Of a stretch of DNA of 64,000 nt, positions 40,339-51,129 are shown in pieces. Numbering within the stretch: position 1 is the stretch's first letter; each line of letters begins with the position of its first letter. The notes beneath the pieces were generated by a model, which saw nothing but the letters and a program-made list of their open reading frames with translations, ran no database searches and had not been told where the DNA came from. Origin of the DNA: Coprinus comatus (taxonomy: Eukaryota > Basidiomycota > Agaricomycetes > Agaricales > Agaricaceae); the NCBI GenBank assembly GCA_034638255.1, contig JAWPGT010000003.1:1467318-1531317 (forward strand), written 5' to 3'. A program made the translations under genes and the position numbers.

Positions 40339-43300
40339 CTAAAACTTTTTCTGTATATTCTGTGTTCTAACTCTATTCCAAATAGATAAAAAAACCATAG
40401 TATAAATTATGGATCTTTCCTGCCCCATATATCTAACCGACTTCCTTATTCTTGTAAGACCTCCATTTCCACATTCAGCAGCACTGGAATTTATCCTTCC
40501 CAGCAAAGGTTGGCTTTCAGAATATGTTTTGAGAAAGTAGGCTGGACTACATCTACGATGTCCTGATGAATGGAAATTATCAATCAGAAATAATGTGTCT
40601 GCAAAAAACATAGGTTCCCGACTTCGACAATATGGTCCTAGCTGACATGCGAAATCATATATCACATACTTAGGTGCTTTTGGCCATCTAGTTATCATTG
40701 CTGAGAATACATCATTTCTTCCTTCACTTGAAGGAATACAATGATATCCATAGCAAATAGAATGGGTACACCAGGCACACATAATACCTCCTGTAAGTCC
40801 ACTTTCGCCATAAGTGCTATAATATTTGTTGCACTTTCCTCCACGTTCTTTTTGTTCTTTTTCAGCCTCATATTTAAATCCTGGATATTTAGGACGATGT
40901 CTGATTTGAGGCATACTATATTTGCAGCCACTCTATTTATTATAAGTATCAGAACAAAATATAAATTTGAAACTTGCCTTGTTCCAACCTCCATCAACGT
41001 CCTTTGCATCATTAGTAATATCAGGAACATTATATTTGATGATATTGTTCCACCCTTTTTCGACCTTATCTCTAATCCAGCTACAAATGCCCAAAGTAGA
41101 TGATTCCCAGTTTGGATTTTGTTTTTGGTGAAAAAGTAAAAGCCAGTATAATGAAGGTATACAAGAAAGAAGATCCAATCTTTGTTGTTGGGAGGGATCT
41201 TCAAGAAAAGATTTGAGAGCCTTTAAAGCAGGCATATTAATAACTTGAAGAAGAGAATCGTTACTTCCCAACTATAAGTTAGAATTTTAGTAGTCTATTT
41301 TCATAATAGAAAAATAAACATACCTGAAAGAAAAACTGGCTAATTTCTTTGGGACAAGTACCAAATTGTAGTAACGCTTTTGCAGAGCAATATTTTTCAA
41401 ACAATTGCTCTAGATATATGCTTTCTTCTCCAAGATATGTTTGAAGAAGAGGAAGATTATTAATTTTAGCCATTTGCTTTTGAAAGCTTTGAGAACGATT
41501 ATGCTCCAGCTCTTCATCAGATGAATCTTGATTCTCCAATTGATTAATAACAACTTGTTGAGGAACTTTTAATGGTTCCCCAAAAGTGTTTAAAAGAAGT
41601 TTTCGGCATTGTGAATTGGTAATTAATGGTTGATTTTTGGGATAGGTTCCCTTGCGAATAATGGAGTTAGGATGAGTGGTTGTTGGAGGATAAAGGGATT
41701 CTTGAAGATTTTTCTTATTAAACGCCAAAGTAACACCATCCCAAATGACAGTTTCAGGAAAATCTTTACAAATGGGACATTTCATATCATTTTCAAGAAA
41801 TAATAGAGATGCATATCCAAACCAGGCGTTTCTGAATGTTTTTTCATCACAAAAAACAATATCACTTTGGAAACGTTGGTATCTGGCTGAGGTAACTTTA
41901 ACCCATGCAATAAATGGAGTTTCCGATGAGGTATAGGAGAGAGTATAATCTTCAAGAAGATCATGGGAAAAAAGAGCATGGTTATTAAGATTGAGAAGTC
42001 CCAAGTCATGACAATCTGGACCAATTGCTTGGTATCTTGATTTTGAACAAGAAGAGCATGTTTGGAGTTCAATAGTGGTTTTAATGCTCTTGGTAAGAGT
42101 ATAGATGATGCAAGGGAGATGATATGTAGGCAATTGAGGATTGTACTCTTTTCCACAAAGACATTTGGAATGCAAGTTAAGAGGAAGGAGCTGAGGAACG
42201 TTGGTTATAGGAGGGATATCTTCATAGAGTTTTGGATCTGAAGGTAGTCGGGTTGAAAGGGGTGGTAAAATTGACCTATATGATATAGGTTTAATGGACT
42301 TGATACCAATATTTGGAACAATTAATTGTTCTTCTGTTTTAACTGAGTTTAGTAATAGAATCTATATAAAACTAAAATTTTCGTACCAGTGGGAATTTCA
42401 TTACTAGAACAATTTTCATTAAAAGAAGAATGTGAATTTTTGGAACCATTAAAATACTGAATAGAGCGTTTGATATGATTGCAATGATTTCCAGAGTCCT
42501 TGTTACATTTCCAGATTCCTTGTCCAGAATCAAGCCCAATAAAAGTCGTAATAGTTCTATTTTTGGCTGATCTTGGATCTTGAGGAGAGGAGAGGGAAAA
42601 GCAGTTGAGATATTCACTTTCTTGCTTTTCTCGAAAGAATAGAACAATATCAAGATCAATATCTATAGATATGTTATATATTATTTTAAATTGTATAATA
42701 GTTAAGAGTAGAAAAACAAACCTTCAGGTTCTTCAAAATATTTAACACCATATTCTAGTAAAAACTGGGAATGAACGCATTTTGCTTGTTCAAAATTGGG
42801 TCCACAATAGCAAACAGGGGTAGGATTGGTAGTTGAGTAGTCCATTTGAAGATGATACCATTTATTCTGAAAGAGAACTTTGAGATATATGCCAAACCAA
42901 AAAAAAAAAAAAAAAAAAACATTTAAGGTTGAGTATTTAGAATCCCAGCCTTGAACTATAAATATATTTGATGAAATGCGATAAAAAGGTATGACTCCAA
43001 CAATGACTCCATCAACAAATTCCAAATAAGATATATTGCCATCATTTTCGTTGACTCTTACTTCCTCTCTTTCTTCTATATATTCCATAACTTCCATTTC
43101 ATTAGAAATTGGAGAGAAGGTAAAAGGTGTTTGGACTGGTAATACTATGCTTTCCCCTCTTTTCTTTCCTTTGGTTTGTCTATTAACTTTGTTTTTTATT
43201 TTTTTTTTGTTTTTTCTGCGGTGTACCAGTAACGCTTCCTAAGCTTGGGTAATCTAGTGGATCATCAAGTGAAGCTAGACTCATCTCTTGTTCAGGTGGA

Positions 43301-43497
43301 GAATCAAGAGTTAATAGAGGTAGTTCATCCTCAGGATAGGAACGTTTAGGCATTGGATATGAGGGAAGTGGGAAAGCTAGGAACAATCTAATTACCATAT
43401 CCTTATATAAGTCAAAATTCAACTTAGGTAACTTTACCAATGTCTTCTTCCAGAGTTCGAAAACCTTCCCAAAAGGTTTTGGATTCCTCAGCATCAA
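40339..43497 (-). CDS. KDZ-superfamily transposase with SWIM-like finger and CxC5/CxC6-type cluster (KDZ-2)
   Basis: A multi-exon minus-strand gene of a lineage different from KDZ-1. Order of parts: an N-terminal region; a SWIM-like zinc finger, C-x-C-x8-C-x-H, in CYCGPNFEQAKCVH (about 42790); a cysteine cluster (KCLCGKEYN, CSSCSKSRYQ) and CPICKDFPETVIWDGVTLAF as in CxC5/CxC6 modules; then the transposase core with YDFACQL (D) and INSSAAECGNGGL (E). The first catalytic acidic residue is probably the D of VIWDG. C-terminal residues are NIQKKF. Introns are short and AT rich; a T-rich one lies at about 42895-42920. The 5' end is uncertain: an open frame continues to 43627 across a candidate intron (GTAAAG...ATAAG). 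A minisatellite adjoins the 3' end. Confidence 0.78.
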
Positions 43498-44626
43498 TCA
43501 CTAAGACTAGACAGCCTCCTAGATGTCGAATATGTCCAGGGAAGCCTTTAAAAAAAGATTGTAGCTGCAGTGGTAGGAAAAAAGGTCGTATCTTAGTATC
43601 CCAGGTTTGTAGTTCAATAAATTTCAAAATATAATTGATATAAACTTTTAAGTTTTAGGAAGTTTTGGCTAGAGAAATAGAGACTCAGGCTTCAGATGTT
43701 GAGGAAACTAGAATGGTAGAGGAGATGGAAATTGAAGAAACGTCAGAGACTCAGGGGCTAGAAGGGGATGATGATGGACAAAATGAGACCAGAGCTATTT
43801 CTCTAGATCTATTAACACCTACAAGAACCGCTACTTCAAGCCCAAGAGCATGGTCGCTTACTCCATCTACTCCAGAACAAAATTCAGATACAAGTTTCTC
43901 CCCAAGTAATTCTTCAACAATCAGTAACTTTGATATATCGACCTCTTCACCTTCAACCCCAACACCAGCTAGTTCAAGATCAAATGGAAGAGATGTCTTT
44001 TCCAGCACCCCTACTATAGTAACTCAGGCCAAAAAGAAAGTAACCAAGACTGAAAAGCCATATGGGTTTGTAGAAGGAGTTCGAAAAGGAAGTGAACCTT
44101 GGAGTAAGTTTAATTAATTCTCATTCTTTGTTATCCAATTAACAAGCCATTTGGTATAGGTATTCCAAGGCCTAGAGCATTAAGAAATAAAATTATGGAT
44201 TCTGGAAAGTCAAATAAACGCTATAGTAGACAGCTTCCAAGTTTAATAGCTTCCGCAAGTTGTTTTTCTTTTTTATAAAGCGAAAAATTCTAATAAGTTA
44301 TACTAGGTTGAGAGATTTCAAGAGAGACAGACTCATATACCATTCTTATTTCTCAACAAGCAACTGGTTCTGCGTCTACAAGCTATTATACATCTCCAAG
44401 GCTAAGGAGGGAGGGAAAAGAAGAAACCTTGGGAATTATTAATAATTTCCAAAGCTTGGCAAATGCACTTACAATTTCAAGAAGAGAAGAGACGAAAAAG
44501 ATTGCAAAGGATCTTGATCTGGCCAAAAAGGAGGCTTTTCAAGCACAAAGGGATTTGGAAAGAAAGGACGTTGAACTTAAGGAGTTGCAAGCGAAGTTAA
44601 AGGAGTTGGAGAGGTTATCTAAATAA
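43440..44626 (+). CDS. Cys-cluster / coiled-coil protein divergent from KDZ-2 (unknown function)
   Basis: Read on the plus strand as at least four exons. Exon 1 (43440-43607) encodes CRICPGKPLKKDCSCSGRKK, a compact Cys-rich motif. It is spliced (GTTTGT...TTTTAG) to a frame beginning EVLAREIETQ at 43659 that is acidic and then Ser/Thr/Pro rich. The third exon begins after the intron ending near 44159 (IPRPRALRNKIMDSGKSNKR). The last, from about 44320, ends in a Lys/Glu-rich coiled coil (KKEAFQAQRDLERKDVELKE) with a stop at 44626. The junction around 44270-44320 is uncertain. Its position, divergent from and overlapping the 5' end of KDZ-2, suggests it belongs to the same mobile unit. No family is recognised. 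The antisense frame over exon 1 is also open, so one of the two starts is wrong or they truly overlap. Confidence 0.5.
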
Positions 44627-45007
44627 CTTATATTTGGGATTGAACTGTCAAACAATAATTTGGGCTAAAAGTCGTGTTTACTACTTGCATAGTCATCAGG
44701 ATTTCATGCAGTTACTTAACATTCCTTAACATTCCTTTTTTTCACTTGGACACCTTGGAATCATTTATTTCACCTTAAAACAACTTATTAAAACTTATTT
44801 ACGGTGTTTGATTCGCATTTCGGGACAATTCAAGTACTCTCAAGGTCACACCAAATAAGGAATAAGGATAATAAAAATAATATCATTGAAGTTGTAATAA
44901 TACATGTCATATACCAACTTGGTCTACAGTATTACTACATGTTCATACCTTTGTATCAGAGTAGAGACTGTAATAGTGAAATAAGTAATTATTAACATAA
45001 AATGGAG
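44627..45007. other. AT-rich stretch, no gene seen
   Basis: Contains short direct repeats (TTAACATTCC twice near 44715-44735). It could be the end of the KDZ-2 element, but no terminal inverted repeat was identified. Confidence 0.45.
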
Positions 45008-45009
45008 AG

Positions 45010-45710
45010 AAAAAGCGAACCTTGGATGATGTGTTACAAAGATCACATCGCAGGAAGGTTGATACCTGGCCATACAGCGTGCGAGTACCAGCGTTGGAAA
45101 GCAGTGGTTACTGTGGCTCTAACGAGCCTAAACACAAAAGGATTGGATAAGAAATGCGTGAGGTATTAGATATTGAGTTGGAGAGTAATATATATATAGC
45201 AACTTACCAGAGATGTACATGTCGGCACATCAGTTTTGAGTGGTATGCAGCAAAAGTGGTATTGTTTGAACGGCGCCACTTAGACGATTTCAATGAGCCT
45301 AGGTACAACAGGTGTGCATGGATATTGAGTGACATATTAAATATTTAGCTGGGGAGGAAGATATGTGGTAACTTACCGGAGATGTGCATGTCGGTGCATG
45401 GGTTTCGGGCAGTGTGCAGTGCGGATGGTATCGTTCGAACGGCGCCGTTCAGGTGATTCTAATGAACCTAGATACAAAAGGAGTGCATAGATATTGAGTG
45501 ACATATTAAATATTTAGTTGGGGAGGAACATATATGGTAACTCACCAGAGAGGAGTGTGTTGGCACTGGAGTTTTGGGCAGTATGCAGTGGAAATGGTAT
45601 CGTTCAAACGACATCATTGAGACTGTTGTAATGAGCATAAAATCATAAGGATTGAACATGTATCAAGCGAAATATTAGATATTTATTTAGAGTGACTCAC
45701 CTGAGACCTA
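45010..45710 (-). repeat. Tandem exon-intron cassette, 169-bp period
   Basis: On the minus strand, units consist of a 91-nt exon-like block (45377-45467; 45208-45298) and a 78-nt intron-like block starting GTAAGTTAC or GTGAGTTAC and ending TAG (45468-45545; 45299-45376). The block pattern 91/78/91/78 is exact in the central units; the flanking units are diverged. Donor-like sites lie at 45202, 45371, 45540 and 45695 (spacing 169, 169, 155). One exon holds the 14-bp palindrome GAACGGCGCCGTTC. Two exon blocks share an open phase (SLESPERRRSNDT; SLKSSKWRRSNNT); the next has a stop, so it may be a decayed gene or a spliced non-coding RNA. Confidence 0.7.
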
Positions 45711-47527
45711 GTACCAGAGTATTGCTCACTACACCTCCAATCCTTCCCCACAGCGCAAACAACTTCGGTCTGTCATGGAGGAGTTAGGAGTGGTCTAAAC
45801 GAGTCTAGGTAAATGTCTCTATGTGAAGAAATGAGTGAGACAGCCTCAGGATACTACAGAGTGATGACATACCAATATTATTCATGCCATAGCATGGGAA
45901 CTAGATCGTAGCATGCGTGGCTAGGCTTGTTCGAAGCAGAAACGCGAGCCTGTTCTGAAGAGCCAAGACGCGTGCCGGAGCGGGATGAAATGAGTACAAC
46001 AGACCAAAATCATTGTATACTTACCTTGTTCAATAAAGTGGCTGTTATAGTACAAGTACTAAACCACGCGACGCATAACTGCCACTATTCGAAGCGAAAC
46101 GTTGAGATGATTCTAGAGAGCCTAGAAACGTGAGATTCCGTTAGGAATTGAGTGAATAGGGATGTGATGATGTGGCAGAGGTATTATGATCTCGTGAGGT
46201 TGTAGCTATTGGGATGTGACATGTAGTGAGTGATGTGTGACAAGGAGAGTAGGACATCACACTCATCCGCTTTTTTTGCAAAGTCCAAATCTGATAACAT
46301 CAAAAGTTTCAAAACATATGTGATGATCAATAATCATTGATCAAACTGAATACGAACAATATACAATTCACACCAACCATTAAGGTTATAGGCAAATTTC
46401 CATGAAAAGCAATAGATTCATACATATTAAGCATTAAAGCAATATAAAGAAGAAAAAAACTTTGAATAAGAAGTTGCGCTTCTTCTTATCCAAAGTCAAA
46501 AAAGAAAAAGAAAAAAAAATGTTTTTAAATCCAGTGTCTGCGCAAACACTGGATCCAAAAACAATAAGAAATGTATGTAAAAAAAAAACTACAAGTTAGG
46601 AATACTCTACATAGATCGAAAAATCTGGAATAACATACTCAAACTTGTTAGCAGATTGGATTTTGAGTATTCAAAACATACCAAGATAGAAATCAAGTAA
46701 GCTAGACATTGAAACGCAAAATCCAAATGGTCAGGAACTTAGAAAGTAATCAACAAGTTAAATGAACAAAGTTTAAAGAAATCATACCTTGCTAGCATGA
46801 ATATTTGAGAATGGGAGTGCTGAATTGCAACAAGAGAGGGATGATGAAAGTGAAATCATGATGGCATATGGATAGACCTGGAAAGAGATAATCAATGCGT
46901 TGAATGAAGTTCAAAACAATCAATTCATACCTTGTTAGGTGGAACGATTCTGAACAAATGGGAGGTGATGTCCATTTGGAGAGAGTATGTGAGTGGTTGG
47001 ATGAGCTTGTATATGGTGCGAAGCATACGAAATTATTTAAATGTATTAGTTATTGACTTGTTTTAGAATTCAAGAACTTACTGGAAAGAAATGGAGGGGT
47101 GAACCGTGAATCTGGTGATACCAGAGGGTGAAACCGTGAATTACCTAGAAGAGTCGCATTAGCCTCATGCAGGTAGCAAAAGTGGAACTTACGAGTTTGA
47201 ACTTTGAAATCTCCAGATTGGTCACCAGGGTCTTGGGAATTGCAAATGTGAAAACATGGTGCTGAGCCATGTACTGGTAGGTGGCAAGCTCTACCTCGCG
47301 CAATGGTACTAACCAAAGTACAGACGCCAGCCCTACGTTTCCGAAATAAGCGGCAAGTCCATAAGGTTGAAAGTCCACGCGATACCTCTGCTAAAGCGAG
47401 AGGGAACCAATCCACGCGTTCACCAGGTACCGCACGTGTAAAAGAGTCTAGCTGGTGCCCTGGCCACTGACACCGGCCTTATCTGAAAACACGACAAAGG
47501 GCCTCCTCCTGGATGGTTGGGGGAAAG
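45711..47527. other. Stretch with scattered minus-strand splice-like sites and two hairpins
   Basis: Further donor-like sites on the minus strand (GTATGTC near 45872, AAGGTAAGTATAC near 46020, AAGGTATGA near 46788 and 46928) hint that a spliced minus-strand transcript could continue upstream of the tandem cassette. Two imperfect hairpins lie at 46459-46496 and 46529-46554. No protein domain is seen; the frame 47050-47415 is not convincing. The 5 bp before 47528 (GAAAG) are the target duplication of the chromovirus. Confidence 0.4.
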
Positions 47528-48162
47528 TATTACGAGTCCACCCAAACCACCGGCCCGTACCACCACCACCGAGGAAGACTTGTTCGCCATCTTCCCCGAA
47601 CTCATTCCCAATGACGACACCATGGACGACTCCACTTGACATACCATTCCCCGGTGACATCACGGTGACATCACTATGACATCGCTATGACCTAACGTCG
47701 AACTAAGTATGAGACTCCACTTATGCTTAGAAGTATACATTTCCCCAGCTCCAGTATTAGTTATCTGTTTCGTCATTTTACTCCTGTTGACTAATCTTTC
47801 ATTGTATATGGAGTAAATAGTCCCCGACCCCGATGTCTCACCTACTCCTGTTGACAGTTCTAGCATTGTGTATGGAGTAGATTATAAAGCGATGACGAGT
47901 ATTAGGTTATAATTAGTTAGTAGCTATTATTAGGTACATCCCTAGAATAGTATAAATACTCGATGTATTAGACGATTAAAGCCTTAAGCTTTAATCTCTT
48001 CTGTTGTAGCCCTTATACATCTCTGTCTCCATACCTCTCGGTCACTAGGTTGAAAGGCCTTGAGATTGCAGCAGAGTGTTTATTGATCGCACGTTCCTAC
48101 ACAACTGCACTCTAGCGTTTAAGTTCCAGGAGTGTTCAGCTTAACGGTTTGTGGTCATAACA
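47528..48162 (+). repeat. Chromovirus 5' LTR
   Basis: 635 bp, beginning TATTACGAG (the 3' copy has TGTTACGAG) and ending GGTCATAACA. It holds repeated TGACATC motifs at about 47656-47690, a TATAAATA box at 47951 and a probable RNA start near 47986. Confidence 0.95.
47951..47997 (+). promoter_or_regulatory. LTR TATA box and inferred RNA start
   Basis: TATAAATA at 47951-47958 is followed 35 bp later by AAGCTTTAATCT (47986-47997). That 12-mer is the exact reverse complement of the putative priming site after the LTR, as expected if the RNA begins near 47986. Confidence 0.6.
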
Positions 48163-48724
48163 TTAGATTAAAGCTTCCCTTTCACTGGACCGGTAGGGTT
48201 ATCCGGTCTCTCCCCCTTGGAACCGAACGGAGGATTGTTGAAACCCGGCAGTCAATCGATTCCCGTCATCTTGGAACTTGAAATGGCGTTACTTGTTCTG
48301 GTCTAACCGGTACCTCTTAGTGGTATACTGGTAGTCGTTATACCCGCTAATCCCTGGTATAACGCGTCGCAGCTCACAAAGTGATACTCCTTCGCCGGAG
48401 CAAAGTGGGAAGTCTAGGTGTTTGAAATCCTAGCCAACCAGACCGCGGTGGGTTTGTACATCGCTGAAATCTACGCATTTAGTAAGTCGTAGTCAGGCCC
48501 CTTTAATTAGGACCCCCTGGCCGTCAAGCTCTAAGCGAGCGCAAGCTGTTAAGTCAGTAAAAGCTCTAAGCGAGCACTCAAGCTGTTAGTCAGTAAAAGC
48601 TCTAAGCGAGCATTATCAAGCTGTTAGGCAGCAGTTCTCCCTTTTCCATTCCCAATCCATTCCTTACACCACCACACTCCTTTATAAAAACCTCTACAAA
48701 TTCTTGGGCAACCACCAACTCTGA
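48163..48724 (+). other. Chromovirus leader with three stem-loop repeats
   Basis: Untranslated leader between LTR and gag. Bases 48526-48632 contain three near-identical units of about 38 bp, each with GCTCTAAGCGAGC, able to fold as a small GCTC/GAGC stem-loop, followed by AAGCTGTTA and GTCAGTAA. Confidence 0.8.
48165..48176 (+). other. Putative self-priming site of the chromovirus
   Basis: AGATTAAAGCTT begins two bases after the LTR end and pairs perfectly with 12 bases at the inferred RNA 5' end. A two-base gap fits the two nucleotides that integrases remove from cDNA ends. No tRNA 3'-end complement (TGG...) follows the LTR directly. Confidence 0.65.
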
Positions 48725-49234
48725 ATCATCATTTCACGACAACGAAGAACCAGCCAAACATCAGTTCCTAAACCGGAATTTGATAGGTCACAACTTCAAC
48801 GAAGCAGATCTCGTTACCGAGAAACCCCTTCCACCGAACCCTTCCCAGTTCACATCCCCGGACCGATCCAAGCCTCTACCTCACAAGACTCTGGACGCTC
48901 CACCCCGTCATTTTATACACAACCACCAGTACCTCCCCAATCTCAGCTTTTCGGAGAACCTAGTCCTATACAACGACAAGGTTCGCAATCTAGCGAAACT
49001 TCAAAACAGCAATACAGAGAAAAACCACAACAATCTTCATCTGAAGAAGACGACTCAGACGACGACCCCCCGCCAATCCCTCCTCGAAGACCTAGAGTTA
49101 CTATCCCGTCTCGAGTCCATACACCAATCACAACTCCCGCCAACCCAACAACTCCACACACTCCGTCATTACCCCCGGCTCCACCAAATCCCTCCACACC
49201 TACTACAAACAGCTCGTCAGGCTCAAATTCAAAG

Positions 49235-50395
49235 ATGCCCTCCACAACTACAGTCCCAGCACTCAAACTCCCAGTTCCCCCACCATTCGCTGGAGACACC
49301 GCATCCTACGGTCATTGGAAACAACGACTTGGAATCTACTATGCAGCAGATCAAGCCCGATTCCATGACAGCGAAACAAAGATCCTATACACTCTTTCCC
49401 TTATGGTTGGACCGGCAGCCACATGGGCACATGCCTTCACAGAAAGCGCATACGACGACAAGAATTCAACCTACAACTTCGGAACCTTCACAGCATTCAA
49501 CAAAGCCTTGGACACAAGCTTCCGCTCATCCACCCATGTCTCAGATGCCATGGCCCGGATTACCAAGTTTAAACAAGGAATGCGCAACGTACACGAGTAC
49601 ATTGCAGAATTTGAATCCCTCGCACTTGAGGCACAAATCACACAAGACACACTCAAAATCCATCTCTTCAAAATGGGTCTTGAACCCACAATTGGAATGT
49701 ATGCCATCAGAGCCATGCCAGCCGATACCTATGAAGCATGGAAAGGCGCTGCCCGCGCAGCCAGCCACATACTTCAGTCTGAACGAGACTATTGTCAGAC
49801 ACACTATCCCCAAAGGAACCCTCAAATACGTCAAAACCCTCGCTATCGCCAGGCTCAAAACTTTCGTCAACCGCAGTCTATCCCGCGTTACATTCAACCA
49901 CCCGTGGTCGCAAAAGACCCGTACGCCATGGATGTCGACTACATCGAAGAGGCAATCAATAACCTTCGCCTCAACGGTGAAGAGGAACTCTGTAACATAC
50001 ACGATGAACAGGAGGACTTTGAAGAAGAAGCCCCTCAGCCATCTCAAATTGATCCCGGAGAAATCCTTAATCAATTCATCGACAGAGTCTTCACAAGCGA
50101 ACAAAAGGAATTATTCAGAGATCGACTCTGTTTCCTCTGCAAGAAACCAGGCCATTTCGCCAACCGATGCCCAGCTCGACGAACTGGCCCATCACCTAAT
50201 CGCCCGAGGACAATCCCTCGCCAGGCGTACAACCAGAGGAAGGCCCCGACCAAAAATCGAAACCCCCATCTACGACGCCAGATCAACAACCTCATTGAAA
50301 CCGCCCCTGAAGAAGAAGTAGCAGACGTCTACGATTACTTCTCCCAAGATAACATGAACGACGATTTCAACAGCGAAATCAAGGATTTTGCTTAA
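49235..50395 (+). CDS. Chromovirus Gag
   Basis: 386 aa from the first in-frame ATG. A retrotransposon capsid region (YGHWKQRLGIYYAADQARF, then FNKALDTSFRSST and YIAEFESLALEA) is followed by a CCHC zinc knuckle CFLCKKPGHFANRCP near residue 302-316, which binds element RNA. The frame is open further upstream to about 48725 and encodes a Pro/Ser/Gln-rich and acidic leader (SSEEDDSDDDPPP) without an ATG, so Gag may start earlier by another route. A longer frame at 48780-50321 overlaps in a different frame but lacks Gag features. Confidence 0.88.
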   Translation: MPSTTTVPALKLPVPPPFAGDTASYGHWKQRLGIYYAADQARFHDSETKILYTLSLMVGPAATWAHAFTESAYDDKNSTYNFGTFTAFNKALDTSFRSSTHVSDAMARITKFKQGMRNVHEYIAEFESLALEAQITQDTLKIHLFKMGLEPTIGMYAIRAMPADTYEAWKGAARAASHILQSERDYCQTHYPQRNPQIRQNPRYRQAQNFRQPQSIPRYIQPPVVAKDPYAMDVDYIEEAINNLRLNGEEELCNIHDEQEDFEEEAPQPSQIDPGEILNQFIDRVFTSEQKELFRDRLCFLCKKPGHFANRCPARRTGPSPNRPRTIPRQAYNQRKAPTKNRNPHLRRQINNLIETAPEEEVADVYDYFSQDNMNDDFNSEIKDFA

Positions 50396-50430
50396 AGAGA
50401 TTAGCCACCACGTCTAACTCTCTTCCATCT

Positions 50431-51129
50431 GTGTCTACTGCCCCATCTACATCATCATATTCTATTCCTCTTCCACTCAACGCTGTACAACTCGGAGGAA
50501 ATGGATCCAACTCTATCTACGCCCCCACACAAACTTCCAGTGCAGTAGCCAACTCAGAAACCGTGGATATCCTCGCCCTCATTGACTCAGGAGCAGGAGG
50601 AAATTTCATTGACCCAGCTTTGGTAAAACAACACCAATGGCCTGTCAAGAAACTCTTAAAACCCATTACTGCTTACAATGCAGATGGTACCAAAAATGGT
50701 GTTTGTTCATTCTATTCCCCATTGAACTGTACAGTTAATGGTCGACAAACAACCATCGAAGCCAAAATAATCAGTCTCGGAAAACCTAGAATCATTTTAG
50801 GATTCCCCTGGTTACAGAAAATAATCCAGACATCAATTGGTCTGACAGATTACTTAAATGGAGAGAAGAAGAATCAAGCGACGAGATATACCTTGATCTA
50901 ATTCAAACCATTACAGATGATGACACACAACTGAACAAAATCTGCCTCGACGAGGAAGACTCAGTTGAAATCAACGTCAAAACATCATCCTCTAACACCA
51001 TTGCTCAACAATTTGGTGACAAGAAACAAGATGACCCTAAGAAAGTCGTTCCTAAAGAGTTCGCCGAATTCTACAAACTCTTTGACAAGAAAGCATCAGA
51101 ACGCTTTCCTCAAACCCGACCTTGGGATC
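50431..51129 (+). pseudogene. Chromovirus protease and start of pol
   Basis: Begins MSTAPSTSSYS 35 bp after the gag stop. The aspartic protease motif is LIDSGAGGNFIDP, followed by RIILGFPWL, the typical flap and C-terminal segment. Just after this a single-base loss near 50817 shifts the frame: the first frame stops at 50901, while the correct continuation (EEESSDEIYLDLIQ ... ERFPQTRPWD) runs in the next frame to the solo-LTR insertion at 51130. Confidence 0.85.

Noticed and set aside
47420..47866. Small ORFs repeated at 47.4-47.9, 51.4-51.8 and 60.3-60.7 kb
   Set aside because: They recur only because they lie in the three copies of the chromovirus LTR; most are antisense or non-coding.
48780..50321. 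513-aa open frame overlapping gag
   Set aside because: Gln/His/Thr-rich out-of-frame reading of the gag region; the zinc knuckle and capsid motifs are in the other frame.
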